Shown here: positions 27,771 to 37,878 of the stretch, piece after piece
How the letters are laid out: each line of letters starts with the position of its first letter
How positions within the stretch are numbered: position 1 is the first letter of the stretch
Origin: Microbacterium caowuchunii
GTDB lineage: Bacteria > Actinomycetota > Actinomycetes > Actinomycetales > Microbacteriaceae
Direction: 5' to 3'
Length of the DNA: 64,000 nucleotides
Assembly (NCBI RefSeq): GCF_008727755.1
Contig: NZ_CP044231.1
Span: 1,364,001-1,428,000, forward strand
Position numbers and translations under genes: made by a program
The notes under the pieces: model-generated
The model's input: the letters and a program-made list of their open reading frames with translations, nothing else
What the model was told of the DNA's origin: nothing
Databases searched by the model: none

Positions 27771-28304
27771 TTGGTGGCTGTCTTGATCCCTCGCATCCTG
27801 GTCCTCGGCGATGTGCTGGAGACGTTCTCTCCACTGCTCACGCAGGATCCGCCGGTGGCGGTCCTCTGCGACGACACCGCGGCACCGCTCGTGATGCCGC
27901 GGGCTGTGGTTGTGGGCGTCGATCTGCGCGCTGCCGGCCCGGGCCGGGAAGCGACGCGCCTCCTGCGCGAACGCTCCGCCGCGGCGGCACGAGTGGTACG
28001 GACGCACCCCTCCGTCCGGCACCTCGTCATCGTGATCGTCGCCGGACCGCAGCATGAGATGCGCCGCAGGCGAGCAGCATCCGCCGCGGCCACACGCCGG
28101 CACATGGAGTTCGAGCGCGAGGTGGGCCGGGACGTCGAGGTGACCGTGCTGGATGTCACCGGGTGCGAGGATGCCGGTTGCTTCGCGGAGCGGCTCACGG
28201 AGCACACGCTGGATGCCACGGGCGTGCACGGGGTGGCCGTGCTGGGCTGGTCCGACATTCGCACGCGGAGCGTCTCCGAGGCCGTGCACGAGGCCTACTT
28301 CTGA
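27771..28304 (+). CDS. Hypothetical protein, 177 residues
   Basis: Not recognised. The protein has alternating hydrophobic strands and basic helices (ILVLGDV, AVVVGVDL, HLVIVIVAG, GVAVLGW), suggesting a soluble alpha/beta fold, and a very Arg-rich middle (residues about 95-115). The start is uncertain: TTG 27771 or GTG 27774, neither with a clear ribosome site. Codon use agrees with a real actinobacterial gene. Neighbours give no hint. Confidence 0.5.
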   Translation: MVAVLIPRILVLGDVLETFSPLLTQDPPVAVLCDDTAAPLVMPRAVVVGVDLRAAGPGREATRLLRERSAAAARVVRTHPSVRHLVIVIVAGPQHEMRRRRAASAAATRRHMEFEREVGRDVEVTVLDVTGCEDAGCFAERLTEHTLDATGVHGVAVLGWSDIRTRSVSEAVHEAYF

Positions 28305-28457
28305 GCATCACGGTCATACTCGTCGGGCTGACCCGGCCATCACGGCGGCGATGACGCGCGTCCCGCTGCACGGAATGCGGGCCGTCCGTTTCCGTGCGGC
28401 AGGTCAGGATGGTCCCTGCGGCCCCGGCCGTCGCGGTGCCGATGAGAGGATCGACGG

Positions 28458-29462
28458 ATGCGTGAGATGCAGCAGCTGCGCGAATCGATCTGGGCGCTCG
28501 AGATGCCGTTCGGGCCCCGTGGCGGGTACAGCATCGTCTACCTCATCCGCTCGCGTGACAGCGTGGTGGTGATCGATCCCGGGGCGCACGAGGGCGACAA
28601 TGCCTCCCGGCTGGAGGAGGCGCTCGACGCCCTCGGCTTCGGCGTGCGCGACGTCGCGGCGATCATCGGGACCCACCATCATCCCGACCACATCGGTCTG
28701 GCGGCCTGGCTGTCCGAGACGAGCGGTGCGGCGCTCCACGTGCACGAGGACGAACTCCCGGACGTCCTCACGCCGCGGGAGCGACGATACGGCGACCCGG
28801 ACGTCCACGCGGAGCGGTGGGGCATGCCGACCGGCGAACGCGACCGCATCCGGTTCGCCTCGACGCCGGTGCGCTTCCCGGTCCGGTCCGCGATCCGGAC
28901 GTTCCGCACGGGGGACCGGATCGTTCTCGGCGACGACGCCCGTGGGCTCGTCATATCGACGCCGGGCCACACCGCCGGGCACGTCTGCCTCGCGCTGGAG
29001 GGGGAGCGGCTCGTGTTCACCGGCGACCACGTGCTGCCCACGGGGCATCCCGGCCTCGGTCTCAGCGCCGACCCCGGACCCGATCCCGTGGCGGCGTACC
29101 TCGAATCGCTGGACCGGCTGGAACCCTACCGCGACCACGAGGCGGCCCCCGGCCACGGCCAGGCCTTCTCGGATCTGGGCGAGCGACTCTCGGCCACCCG
29201 GGCGCATGTGCTCCGCCGCGTCGCCCAGGTCGCCGAGGTGGTGGCAGCCGAATCCGACCTCAGCACGTGGGAGCTGGCGTCACGTCTGACCTGGAGCGGG
29301 GGCTTCGCGGCGCTGGACGGCTTCACGCTGCGTTCGGCGCTCGCTCAGACCGAGCTGTACCGCGGCCACATCCTGCGGGCGTCGTCCGCCTCGGCCCCGT
29401 CGTCCTCCCTGTCGTCCTCCCCGTCGTCCTCCCCGTCGTCCTCCCGCGAGACTGCACGCTGA
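28458..29462 (+). CDS. MBL-fold hydrolase with repeat-encoded Ser/Pro tail
   Basis: 334 residues. A metallo-beta-lactamase core (1-235) carries THHHPDHIG, the second-site STPGHTAGHV and TGDHVLP motifs, followed by a helical C-terminal region like that of LACTB2-type or thioesterase-like hydrolases. The last 22 residues (PSSSLSSSPSSSPSSS and RETAR) are encoded by four 12-base tandem repeats and by the left arm of an intergenic inverted repeat, so the original C-terminus was probably altered by repeat expansion or insertion. Good ribosome site (GAGAGGA). Substrate unknown. Confidence 0.85.
   Translation: MREMQQLRESIWALEMPFGPRGGYSIVYLIRSRDSVVVIDPGAHEGDNASRLEEALDALGFGVRDVAAIIGTHHHPDHIGLAAWLSETSGAALHVHEDELPDVLTPRERRYGDPDVHAERWGMPTGERDRIRFASTPVRFPVRSAIRTFRTGDRIVLGDDARGLVISTPGHTAGHVCLALEGERLVFTGDHVLPTGHPGLGLSADPGPDPVAAYLESLDRLEPYRDHEAAPGHGQAFSDLGERLSATRAHVLRRVAQVAEVVAAESDLSTWELASRLTWSGGFAALDGFTLRSALAQTELYRGHILRASSASAPSSSLSSSPSSSPSSSRETAR
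29397..29444 (+). repeat. Four tandem 12-base repeats inside the MBL gene 3' end
   Basis: Units CCGTCGTCCTCC at 29397, 29421 and 29433, with one variant (CTGTCGTCCTCC) at 29409. They encode (P/L)SSS four times. Repeat number could vary by slippage without shifting the frame, since the unit is a multiple of three. Confidence 0.9.
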
Positions 29463-29518
29463 CCACGAGACGGATGTCGCTACGCGCTGTCTCGTGCCCA
29501 CTATGCAGTCTCGCGGGA
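29442..29518. repeat. Nested inverted repeat (REP/MITE-like element)
   Basis: The outer arms TCCCGCGAGACTGCA (29442-29456) and TGCAGTCTCGCGGGA (29504-29518) match perfectly over 15 bases. Inside, CACGAGAC (29464-29471) and GTCTCGTG (29489-29496) form an 8-base stem. CGAGAC is shared by outer and inner arms. The MBL stop codon (29460-29462) lies within the element. It may be a terminator, but the size, nesting and overlap with a gene end also fit a small mobile or repetitive palindromic element. Confidence 0.65.
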
Positions 29519-29605
29519 AAAAGAGGGGGAAGCGGGGAGCGGGGCGGGGCGGCTAGGGTCCAGGAGGACGCGGGGGCTCCGCGCCGGGGGATACGGGGGG
29601 ACGAC

Positions 29606-30103
29606 ATGCGAGCGAAGGCGCGCGGAGCACGGACACGCTGGGCGGCACTGATCCTGTCGGGCGGGATGCTGCTCGCGGGCTGCGGAGCGGTCACCCCTGC
29701 GGGATCGACGCCGACTCCCGCGGCCTCCGAGGCCCCCGTCCGTGCCGTCGACCTGGCCTCCGGCGAGCAGGCCGAGCCGGTCGAGGTCGCCGTCGACGGC
29801 GGGGCGGACGGCGTGGACGTCACCTTCCGCGAGATCACGATCGAGCCGGGAGCAGGGACCGGCGAGCACTGCCACTACGGGCAGCTCATCGCCGTCGTGC
29901 AGGAGGGGGAGCTGACGCACTACGCCGAGACGCACCCGGGCGGCGTGCGGGTCTACTCGGCCGGGGAGTCGATCATCGAGGGCACCGGCTACCCCCACGA
30001 GGGACGCAACGAGGGCGAATCCGACGTGGTGCTCTGGGTCACCTACGTCACGCCGGAACACAAGCCTCTCGCCGAGACGGACCTGTCGCACTGCCACGAG
30101 TGA
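29606..30103 (+). CDS. Cupin-domain lipoprotein
   Basis: 165 residues. A signal peptide with lipobox MLLAGC (Cys about 26) is followed by a Pro/Ala/Ser spacer and a single cupin domain (about 60-160) with metal-binding type residues in GEHCHYGQLIAVVQEGELTHY and a later GTGYPHEGRNEG. It would be anchored outside the cell. Function of secreted single-cupin lipoproteins is not known. ATG 29606 is the first codon giving the signal peptide. Confidence 0.75.
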   Translation: MRAKARGARTRWAALILSGGMLLAGCGAVTPAGSTPTPAASEAPVRAVDLASGEQAEPVEVAVDGGADGVDVTFREITIEPGAGTGEHCHYGQLIAVVQEGELTHYAETHPGGVRVYSAGESIIEGTGYPHEGRNEGESDVVLWVTYVTPEHKPLAETDLSHCHE

Positions 30104-30129
30104 CGAATCGGTCCTCCGCGTCACGGTAA

Positions 30130-32053
<1,924 letters not shown>

Positions 32054-32113
32054 GCTCCGACGGTATCCGGGACCGCCGACACGATGATGGGCGGCGATCC
32101 CGGAGACGCGGGA

Positions 32114-32392
32114 TCAGAGGATGCGGGAGGTCAGCGCCGCGTAGGCGATGGCGCGGTCGTGCTCCTGCCGCGCCTGCCGGGCGGCCTCCTGCCTGTCGTG
32201 CGCCTCGACGGAGAGCGTCCGCCGGGCGTGGCGGAGGCCCCACGCGACGAGCCGGAGCCCGACGCGCATCGCCGCGCGGTCGACGAACGACATCCGATCG
32301 GTGGATCGTCGACGGACAGGACGGGGGAGCGGCGCGGACGGCGTGGTCTGCGGGGGGACGGAGACCGAGGGGGAGAGGTGCAGCGTGCTCAT
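32114..32392 (-). CDS. Small basic protein, paralogue of the product at 51270-51527
   Basis: 92 residues starting MSTLHLSPSVSVPP, with a disordered Thr/Pro/Ser N-terminus, an amphipathic/hydrophobic segment DRAAMRVGLRLVAWGLRHARR (about 38-58, key residues Met, Gly, Leu, Trp) and a charged helix ending ALTSRIL. The same layout and similar segments occur in the 85-residue protein at 51270-51527 of this window. AGAAGGA precedes the ATG. Function unknown. Confidence 0.6.
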   Translation of the reverse strand: MSTLHLSPSVSVPPQTTPSAPLPRPVRRRSTDRMSFVDRAAMRVGLRLVAWGLRHARRTLSVEAHDRQEAARQARQEHDRAIAYAALTSRIL

Positions 32393-32740
32393 GATGAGGT
32401 CCTTCTTCAGCGGAAGCGTTGCGAAGAGCGGCGCGTACCCGCGACGTTAACGCCGACCTCCGACATCCGACCCACCCCTGTGGCCGCGCACTCCGCACCC
32501 GGCCCGTCGCCGGCGTGCGCGCACGCCTCGGTGTCCCGCTGATGATTCGAGCGTCCGGGGTGTGACAGCTGCCTCTGCCCCCGACGCGAGGAGGATCCGC
32601 CCACGCGAGGACGCTCGCCCTCCGGGAATCCTCGTCTCGGTGGATCCTCCTCCCGTCGCCGAGCGGAGCCGCCGGGTCGGACCGCCGCCACCGGCGGAGC
32701 CGGACCTGCGATCACCGCCCAGCGTTGCCGACGTCCCGGT
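32393..32740. other. Intergenic region with a nested palindrome
   Basis: 348 bases between the 92-residue protein gene and the 3' end of the DUF4349 gene. It contains a nested inverted repeat (32588-32652, listed) and a 19-codon minus-strand reading frame (ATG 32487 to stop 32428-32430) that ends just before the next gene's ribosome site and could be a leader. No larger gene is credible. Confidence 0.35.
32588..32652. repeat. Nested inverted repeat downstream of the DUF4349 gene
   Basis: The outer arms GAGGAGGATCC (32588-32598) and GGATCCTCCTC (32642-32652) match perfectly; inner arms CGAGGA (32606-32611) and TCCTCG (32629-32634) form a second stem. It lies about 90 bases past the end of the sigma factor/DUF4349 operon and may act as its terminator. 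Confidence 0.55.
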
Positions 32741-33841
32741 TCAGCCGTCGCTGACGTCGGACCCGCCGGCCCGGGTGCCGCGGTGCCGTCGCCGCACGAC
32801 GAGTGTCCGGATGCCCCACACCGCGAGCACGATCACGCCCACCAGGACCAGCCAGGGCAGGAGGAAGCCGAGGGCCACCACCGTCCCGTTCAGGGTCGCG
32901 ACCAGTCCGTTCCACCCGGCGGACAGTCCGTCCCCGAAACCGGCCGGATCCGCGGTGACGGTCTCCGGGGTACGGCTCAGCGTGACGGTCAGCGACGACA
33001 TCGCGACCTGGGTCTCGAGCAGCTGGAGCTGCTGGCGGTCCGCGTCGAGCTGGGCCTGCCGCTCGGCCAGGGCGCTCTCCGCCGCGATCAGGTCCGCGAC
33101 GGACCCCGCCTGCCCCAGGAGTTCGGTCAGCCGCGCCACCGATTCCTCCTGCGCGGTGATCCGCGCCCGCAGATCGACCGTCTGCGTCGTCACGTCCGTG
33201 CGGTCGATCGAGGTGGCGGTGACCTCTCCGAAGCCGGAGACCTCATCGACGACGGCGGTGAGCCGGTCCGCGGGGACCCGGATGGTGATCCAGCTCTCGC
33301 CGCCCACCACGGGCATCGACCGGTCCGCGGGCAGGGGACCGGTGCGTCCCAGGTTCGCGGATTCGACGTAGCCGCCCTCGGCCACCGCGAGCGCCGTCAC
33401 CCGGTCCGTCGTCGCCTCCACGTCATCCACCGTCAGCTGGACCCACCCGTTCGCGATCACGTCCCTTCCCGTCGCGCCCTCGAGGGCCATGTCCGCGGAC
33501 TCCGCAGCGCCACCGGCGCTGCGGCCCTCGAGCATCCCCTCGTCCATGGCCGGTCCTTCCAGGAGCGGGAAGGGCTCCGCGGCGGGGGCGACCATCACGG
33601 TCCCGTCGGTGGACGACGCGGCGCCCCCGATGCCGGAGAGCACCGCGGGGGAGATGATGGCGGCCAGGGCCACCACCGCGGCCACGGCGGCCGCGCCGCC
33701 CCACATACGGACCCGGCGCACCCGGCGCCGGGACCGGTCCTCGCGGATCCGGCCCATCACGGATGCCTCCATCCGTGCGACCTGCGCCGTGTCCGGCGCC
33801 TCGGGCAGCGTCTGCTCGTTCTGCGCGATCTGCTGGTTCAC
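32741..33841 (-). CDS. DUF4349-domain membrane protein, probable partner of the sigma factor
   Basis: 366 residues. A cytoplasmic N-terminus (1-45) and a first membrane helix (about 47-70) are followed by a Met/Ala/Glu-rich spacer, a DUF4349 domain (about 125-310) with a coiled-coil part (TAQEESVARLTELLGQAGSV and later QLDADRQQLQLLETQ), and a C-terminal membrane helix (about 325-350) with a basic tail. The GTG start 33841 overlaps the sigma factor stop by 4 bases. The place behind an ECF sigma gene and the short cytoplasmic N-terminus suggest a role in its control; no zinc-finger anti-sigma motif is seen. Confidence 0.82.
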   Translation of the reverse strand: MNQQIAQNEQTLPEAPDTAQVARMEASVMGRIREDRSRRRVRRVRMWGGAAAVAAVVALAAIISPAVLSGIGGAASSTDGTVMVAPAAEPFPLLEGPAMDEGMLEGRSAGGAAESADMALEGATGRDVIANGWVQLTVDDVEATTDRVTALAVAEGGYVESANLGRTGPLPADRSMPVVGGESWITIRVPADRLTAVVDEVSGFGEVTATSIDRTDVTTQTVDLRARITAQEESVARLTELLGQAGSVADLIAAESALAERQAQLDADRQQLQLLETQVAMSSLTVTLSRTPETVTADPAGFGDGLSAGWNGLVATLNGTVVALGFLLPWLVLVGVIVLAVWGIRTLVVRRRHRGTRAGGSDVSDG

Positions 33842-34386
33842 GTTGCGCTTCCCTCCTGGACGGACTCCCGCAGCCGGCCCCGGATGCGGGACAGGCGATT
33901 CCGGACCGCACCGTGGCTCAGCCCCAGCTCTGCCGCGGCGGACTGGTACGCGAATCCCTCGGTGACGCAGAGCACGAAGATCCGCTGGTCGAGTTCGTTC
34001 AGCTCGGCGACCTCGCGGGCGATGCGCGAGGCGAGCTCCGCGCCGACCACGTGCTGCTCGACGTCGATGGTGGCGGGGGTGCGCTCGTCGACCTCGCCGG
34101 CGGTGTGGGCCCGTTCCCGACCGCGGGTGCGCAGACGGTTCGCGCAGGTGTACCGGCAGATGGTCGCCAGCCACGGCAGGGCGGACTCGCCCCGCAGGTC
34201 CAGCTCGCCGAGCTTGCGCCAGGCGGTGACGAAGGCGTCCTGGGTGGCGTCCTCGGCGTCGGCCCTGTCCTCGAGGAGGATCATGGCCACCCGGTACACC
34301 GCATCGACGTGACGTCGATACAGGGTGCGGAACGCGCCCTCGTCCCCGGACACCGCACGCGAGACCAGCTCCGCATCCGTCGTCAT
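33838..34386 (-). CDS. ECF-type RNA polymerase sigma factor
   Basis: 182 residues: region 2 (about 10-85) with DAEDATQDAFVTAWRKLGEL, and region 4 (about 115-170) with LNELDQRIFVLCVTEGFAYQSAAAELGLSHGAVRNRLSRIR in outline. ATG 34386 is chosen because GGGGGAA lies just upstream and the protein begins directly at region 2; the frame stays open further upstream without support. It is translated together with the DUF4349 protein (GTGA overlap). Confidence 0.88.
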   Translation of the reverse strand: MTTDAELVSRAVSGDEGAFRTLYRRHVDAVYRVAMILLEDRADAEDATQDAFVTAWRKLGELDLRGESALPWLATICRYTCANRLRTRGRERAHTAGEVDERTPATIDVEQHVVGAELASRIAREVAELNELDQRIFVLCVTEGFAYQSAAAELGLSHGAVRNRLSRIRGRLRESVQEGSAT

Positions 34387-34531
34387 CCCGATTCCCCCTT
34401 CACGCACCGGCCGCCGCCGCGTCCGGTGATGTGTCTCACCCTCAGGTGTCCGTCCCGGGGAGATCGTCTCAGACGTGACGGCGCCCACGCTCTAGACTGA
34501 GGCGTCCCCCTGCACCTCCGGAAAGGCTCTC

Positions 34532-35578
34532 ATGGGCTTCGAGATTCCGCTCTGGTTCGAGATCGGTGCCCTGGTCGTCCTGGTGCTCATCCTGGTCGCC
34601 GACCTGCTCATCATCCTGAAGCGCCCCCACATCCCCTCCATGAAGGAGGCCACGCTCTGGGTGGCCTTCTACGTCGCGCTCGCGCTCGTGTTCGCGGTCA
34701 TCCTGTTCGGCGTGACGGGGAGCGGCGACGCCGCCGGGCAGTTCGTCGCGGGCTGGCTCACCGAGTACAGCCTCTCGATCGACAACCTCTTCGTCTTCGT
34801 GCTGCTGATGGGGCAGTTCGCGGTGCCCCGCAAGTACCAGCAGGAGGTGCTGATGGTGGGGATCATCATCGCGCTCGTCCTGCGCGGCGCATTCATCATG
34901 CTGGGCGCGGTCCTGATCGAGAACCTCAGCTGGATCTTCTACGTCTTCGGCCTCTTCCTGATCTACACGGCGTGGCGGCAGGCGTTCCCCGGCAAGGAGG
35001 ACCACGACGTCAAGCGGGAGACGGGTCTCGTCCGGTTCCTGCGCCGCTTCATCGACATCAGCGACTCCTACGACGGGTCGAAGCTGCGCACGGTCGTGGG
35101 CGGCAAGCGGGTGTGGACCCCGATGATCCTCGTGTTCCTGGCGATCGGGTTCACAGATCTCGTGTTCGCGATCGATTCCATCCCGGCGATCTTCGGAATC
35201 ACCCGCAGTCCGTTCATCGTTTTCACGGCGAACCTGTTCGCCCTCATGGGACTGCGCCAGCTCTACTTCCTGCTCGGCGGGCTGCTCGACCGCCTGAAGT
35301 ACCTGCACTACGGGATCGCGTTCATCCTCGCCTTCATCGGGGTGAAGCTCTTCTTCCACGCCCTGCACGAGAACGAGCTCCCGTTCATCAACGGCGGGCA
35401 GCACGTCGAGTGGGCGCCGGACATCTCCACGTTGACGTCGCTCGCGGTCATCGTGGCAGCGATGGCGGTCGCCACGATCACGAGCCTGATCGCCGCCCGT
35501 CGCACCGGACCGGCCCCCGCCGCGCCGACATCACCCGCCGAGGTCTCCGACGAGGACGCATCGTCGGGCCGCGACTGA
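34532..35578 (+). CDS. TerC-family integral membrane protein
   Basis: 348 residues with about seven to nine membrane helices and the TerC signatures EYSLSIDNLFVFVLLM and FTDLVFAIDSIPAIFGITR. The acidic residues in these helices are thought to bind metal ions. TerC/Alx proteins are linked to tellurite resistance or manganese export; the family now points mainly to metal loading of exported proteins. The C-terminus is hydrophilic and Ala/Pro-rich. Single gene. Confidence 0.88.
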   Translation: MGFEIPLWFEIGALVVLVLILVADLLIILKRPHIPSMKEATLWVAFYVALALVFAVILFGVTGSGDAAGQFVAGWLTEYSLSIDNLFVFVLLMGQFAVPRKYQQEVLMVGIIIALVLRGAFIMLGAVLIENLSWIFYVFGLFLIYTAWRQAFPGKEDHDVKRETGLVRFLRRFIDISDSYDGSKLRTVVGGKRVWTPMILVFLAIGFTDLVFAIDSIPAIFGITRSPFIVFTANLFALMGLRQLYFLLGGLLDRLKYLHYGIAFILAFIGVKLFFHALHENELPFINGGQHVEWAPDISTLTSLAVIVAAMAVATITSLIAARRTGPAPAAPTSPAEVSDEDASSGRD

Positions 35579-35675
35579 TCGGCATCCCTCGGCGCCGGAG
35601 CGCCCCACCCGGCGCGCTGCGGTGGCGAACCGGGGAGGTCGGGTCGAGCCCCTATCGCGGTGGTAACCTGAGCGG

Positions 35676-35720
35676 ATGCGGATCGCTCGCCTTCTCCTTA
35701 GCGGCCGCGACGAGTCCTAA
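35676..35720 (+). CDS. Leucine leader peptide (14 residues)
   Basis: ATG 35676 to TAA encodes [14 protein letters not shown], with three consecutive leucine codons (CTT CTC CTT), 71 bases before leuC. The last codons form the left arm of a hairpin (35705-35741). A short Leu-rich peptide followed by a structure directly ahead of a leucine biosynthesis operon is the classic form of a ribosome-mediated attenuator. The ribosome site is weak (GAGCGG). Confidence 0.6.
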   Translation: MRIARLLLSGRDES

Positions 35721-35741
35721 CCCAGGCCTCCCTCGTCGCGG
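35705..35741 (+). promoter_or_regulatory. Attenuator hairpin of the leuCD leader
   Basis: CCGCGACGAG (35705-35714) pairs with CTCGTCGCGG (35732-35741), 10 perfect pairs, loop of 17 bases. The left arm lies within the leader-peptide codons, so a ribosome waiting at the Leu codons or reaching the stop would affect the fold. No T run follows, so the control could act on translation of leuC or on a factor-dependent stop. Confidence 0.55.
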
Positions 35742-35791
35742 AGTTCCTTCGCGGGCTTGATCCACCGTCATCCTCAGGAGAACGACAGAGC

Positions 35792-37255
35792 ATGAGCCAC
35801 ACCGAGCACTCCGCGCCGCCCCGCACCCTGGCCGAGAAGGTCTGGGACAACCACCTGGTCGTCAAGGGCCAGAACGGCGAACCGGACCTCATCTACATCG
35901 ACCTGCACCTGGTGCACGAGGTGACGAGCCCGCAGGCCTTCGACGGTCTGCGCGCCGAGGGACGGCCGGTGCGCCGACTCGACCTCACCATCGCCACGGA
36001 AGACCACAACACCCCGACGCTGGACATCGACAAGCCGATCGCGGACCTCACCAGCCGCACGCAGATCGAGACCCTGCGGCGCAACGCCGCCGAGTTCGGC
36101 GTGCGCCTGCACTCGCTCGGCGACAAGGAACAGGGGATCGTGCACGTCGTCGGTCCGCAGCTGGGACTGACGATGCCCGGTATCACCGTCGTCTGCGGTG
36201 ACTCCCACACCTCGACGCACGGCGCCTTCGGCGCGATGGCCTTCGGGATCGGCACGAGCGAGGTCGAGCATGTCCTGGCGACGCAGACGCTGCCGCTGAA
36301 GCCGTTCAAGACGATGGCGATCACGGTGGACGGCGACCTGAAGCCGGGCGTCACCGCGAAGGACATCGTCCTGGCGGTGATCGCCAAGATCGGGACCAAC
36401 GGCGGGCAGGGTTTCGTCCTGGAGTTCCGCGGCAGTGCCATCCGCGCCCTCTCGATGGAGGGGCGCATGACGATCTGCAACATGTCGATCGAGGCGGGCG
36501 CCCGCGCGGGCATGGTCGCCCCCGACGAGACGACCTTCGCGTATCTCAAGGGCCGGCCGCACGCCCCGACCGGTCAGGACTGGGAGGACGCGGTCGCCTA
36601 CTGGCGGACGCTGCCCTCCGACGAGGGCGCCGTCTACGACGCCGAGGTGGTCCTCGACGCCGACGAGCTCGAGCCGTTCGTCACCTGGGGGACCAACCCC
36701 GGTCAGGGCGTCCCGCTGAACGACGTGGTGCCTGCGCCCACCGACTTCCCCGACGCGAACGACCGCGCCGCAGCGGAACGTGCGCTCGAGTACATGGACC
36801 TGGAGCCGGGCACCCGGCTCAAGGATGTCCCCGTCGACGCCGTGTTCATGGGCTCGTGCACGAACAGCCGGATCGAGGACCTGCGGGCCTTCGCCTCCGT
36901 CGTCAAGGGCCGGAAGAAGGCGGACGGCGTGCGTGTCATGGTCGTCCCCGGCTCCGCGCGGGTGCGCCTGGAGGCCGAGGCCGAGGGCCTCGATCGGGTG
37001 TTCCTGGACTTCGGTGCGGAATGGCGCTTCGCGGGATGCTCGATGTGTCTCGGCATGAACCCGGACCAGCTGGCGCCGGGTGAGCGCTGCGCGTCGACCT
37101 CGAACCGCAACTTCGAGGGGCGTCAGGGCAAGGGCGGCCGCACGCACCTCGTGTCCCCCCTCGTCGCCGCCGCCACCGCGGTCCGCGGCACCCTGTCGAG
37201 CCCGAGCGACCTGGAACCGGTCGCCGAGGTGCTCACCGTCGGAGCGGAGGCCTGA
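35792..37255 (+). CDS. leuC: 3-isopropylmalate dehydratase large subunit
   Basis: 487 residues; together with LeuD it isomerises 2-isopropylmalate to 3-isopropylmalate in leucine synthesis. It shows [29 protein letters not shown] in outline, a GSCTNSR cluster ligand and the CSMCLGMN pair, giving the three Cys ligands of the 4Fe-4S cluster. Ribosome site CAGGAG. A candidate leader peptide and attenuator hairpin lie just upstream. Confidence 0.96.
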   Translation: MSHTEHSAPPRTLAEKVWDNHLVVKGQNGEPDLIYIDLHLVHEVTSPQAFDGLRAEGRPVRRLDLTIATEDHNTPTLDIDKPIADLTSRTQIETLRRNAAEFGVRLHSLGDKEQGIVHVVGPQLGLTMPGITVVCGDSHTSTHGAFGAMAFGIGTSEVEHVLATQTLPLKPFKTMAITVDGDLKPGVTAKDIVLAVIAKIGTNGGQGFVLEFRGSAIRALSMEGRMTICNMSIEAGARAGMVAPDETTFAYLKGRPHAPTGQDWEDAVAYWRTLPSDEGAVYDAEVVLDADELEPFVTWGTNPGQGVPLNDVVPAPTDFPDANDRAAAERALEYMDLEPGTRLKDVPVDAVFMGSCTNSRIEDLRAFASVVKGRKKADGVRVMVVPGSARVRLEAEAEGLDRVFLDFGAEWRFAGCSMCLGMNPDQLAPGERCASTSNRNFEGRQGKGGRTHLVSPLVAAATAVRGTLSSPSDLEPVAEVLTVGAEA

Positions 37256-37256
37256 C

Positions 37257-37868
37257 ATGGAGAAGTTCACCGTACACACCGGCGTCGCGGTGCCGCTCAA
37301 GCGAGCGGCCGTCGACACCGACCAGATCATCCCCGCCGTCTATCTGAAGCGCGTGACCAAGACGGGCTTCGAGGACGCGCTGTTCGCGAACTGGCGGCAG
37401 GACCCCGAGTTCGTGCTCAACCAGGCGCCGTTCGCCGGTGCGTCCGTGCTCATCGCTGGACCGGACTTCGGCACCGGGTCGAGCCGGGAGCACGCCGTCT
37501 GGGCGCTGCGCGACTATGGCTTCCGGGTCGTGCTCAGCACGAAGTTCGCGGACATCTTCCGCGGCAACGCGGGCAAGCAGGGACTCGTGACCGGAATCGT
37601 CGCGGAGGCCGACCTGGAGCGTCTCTGGGCTGCCGTCGACGCCCAGCCCGGGGTCTCGGCGACGGTCGATCTGCAGGCCAAGGAGGTCGCGATCGGCGAG
37701 CTCCGGGTCCCGTTCGAGATCGACGATTACACTAGGTGGCGGCTCCTGGAGGGTCTCGACGACATCGGGCTCACCCTCCGGAACGAAGACAAGATCGCCG
37801 CCTACGAGGCGCGACGCGAACCCTGGAAGCCGCGGACCCTACCGGTTCCGTCGCTTCCCGCACAGTGA
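37257..37868 (+). CDS. leuD: 3-isopropylmalate dehydratase small subunit
   Basis: 203 residues. ATG 37257 lies one base after the leuC stop and gives the standard N-terminus [20 protein letters not shown]. Swivel-domain motifs [30 protein letters not shown] and the C-terminal [17 protein letters not shown] are present. Forms the LeuCD heterodimer. murA follows after 10 bases, so a cell-wall gene shares the transcript. Confidence 0.95.
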   Translation: MEKFTVHTGVAVPLKRAAVDTDQIIPAVYLKRVTKTGFEDALFANWRQDPEFVLNQAPFAGASVLIAGPDFGTGSSREHAVWALRDYGFRVVLSTKFADIFRGNAGKQGLVTGIVAEADLERLWAAVDAQPGVSATVDLQAKEVAIGELRVPFEIDDYTRWRLLEGLDDIGLTLRNEDKIAAYEARREPWKPRTLPVPSLPAQ

Positions 37869-37878
37869 GGCACCGCAT

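Noticed and set aside
28305..28457. Intergenic gap checked for a small gene
   Set aside because: No start with a ribosome site and no repeat; only the upstream region of the MBL gene.
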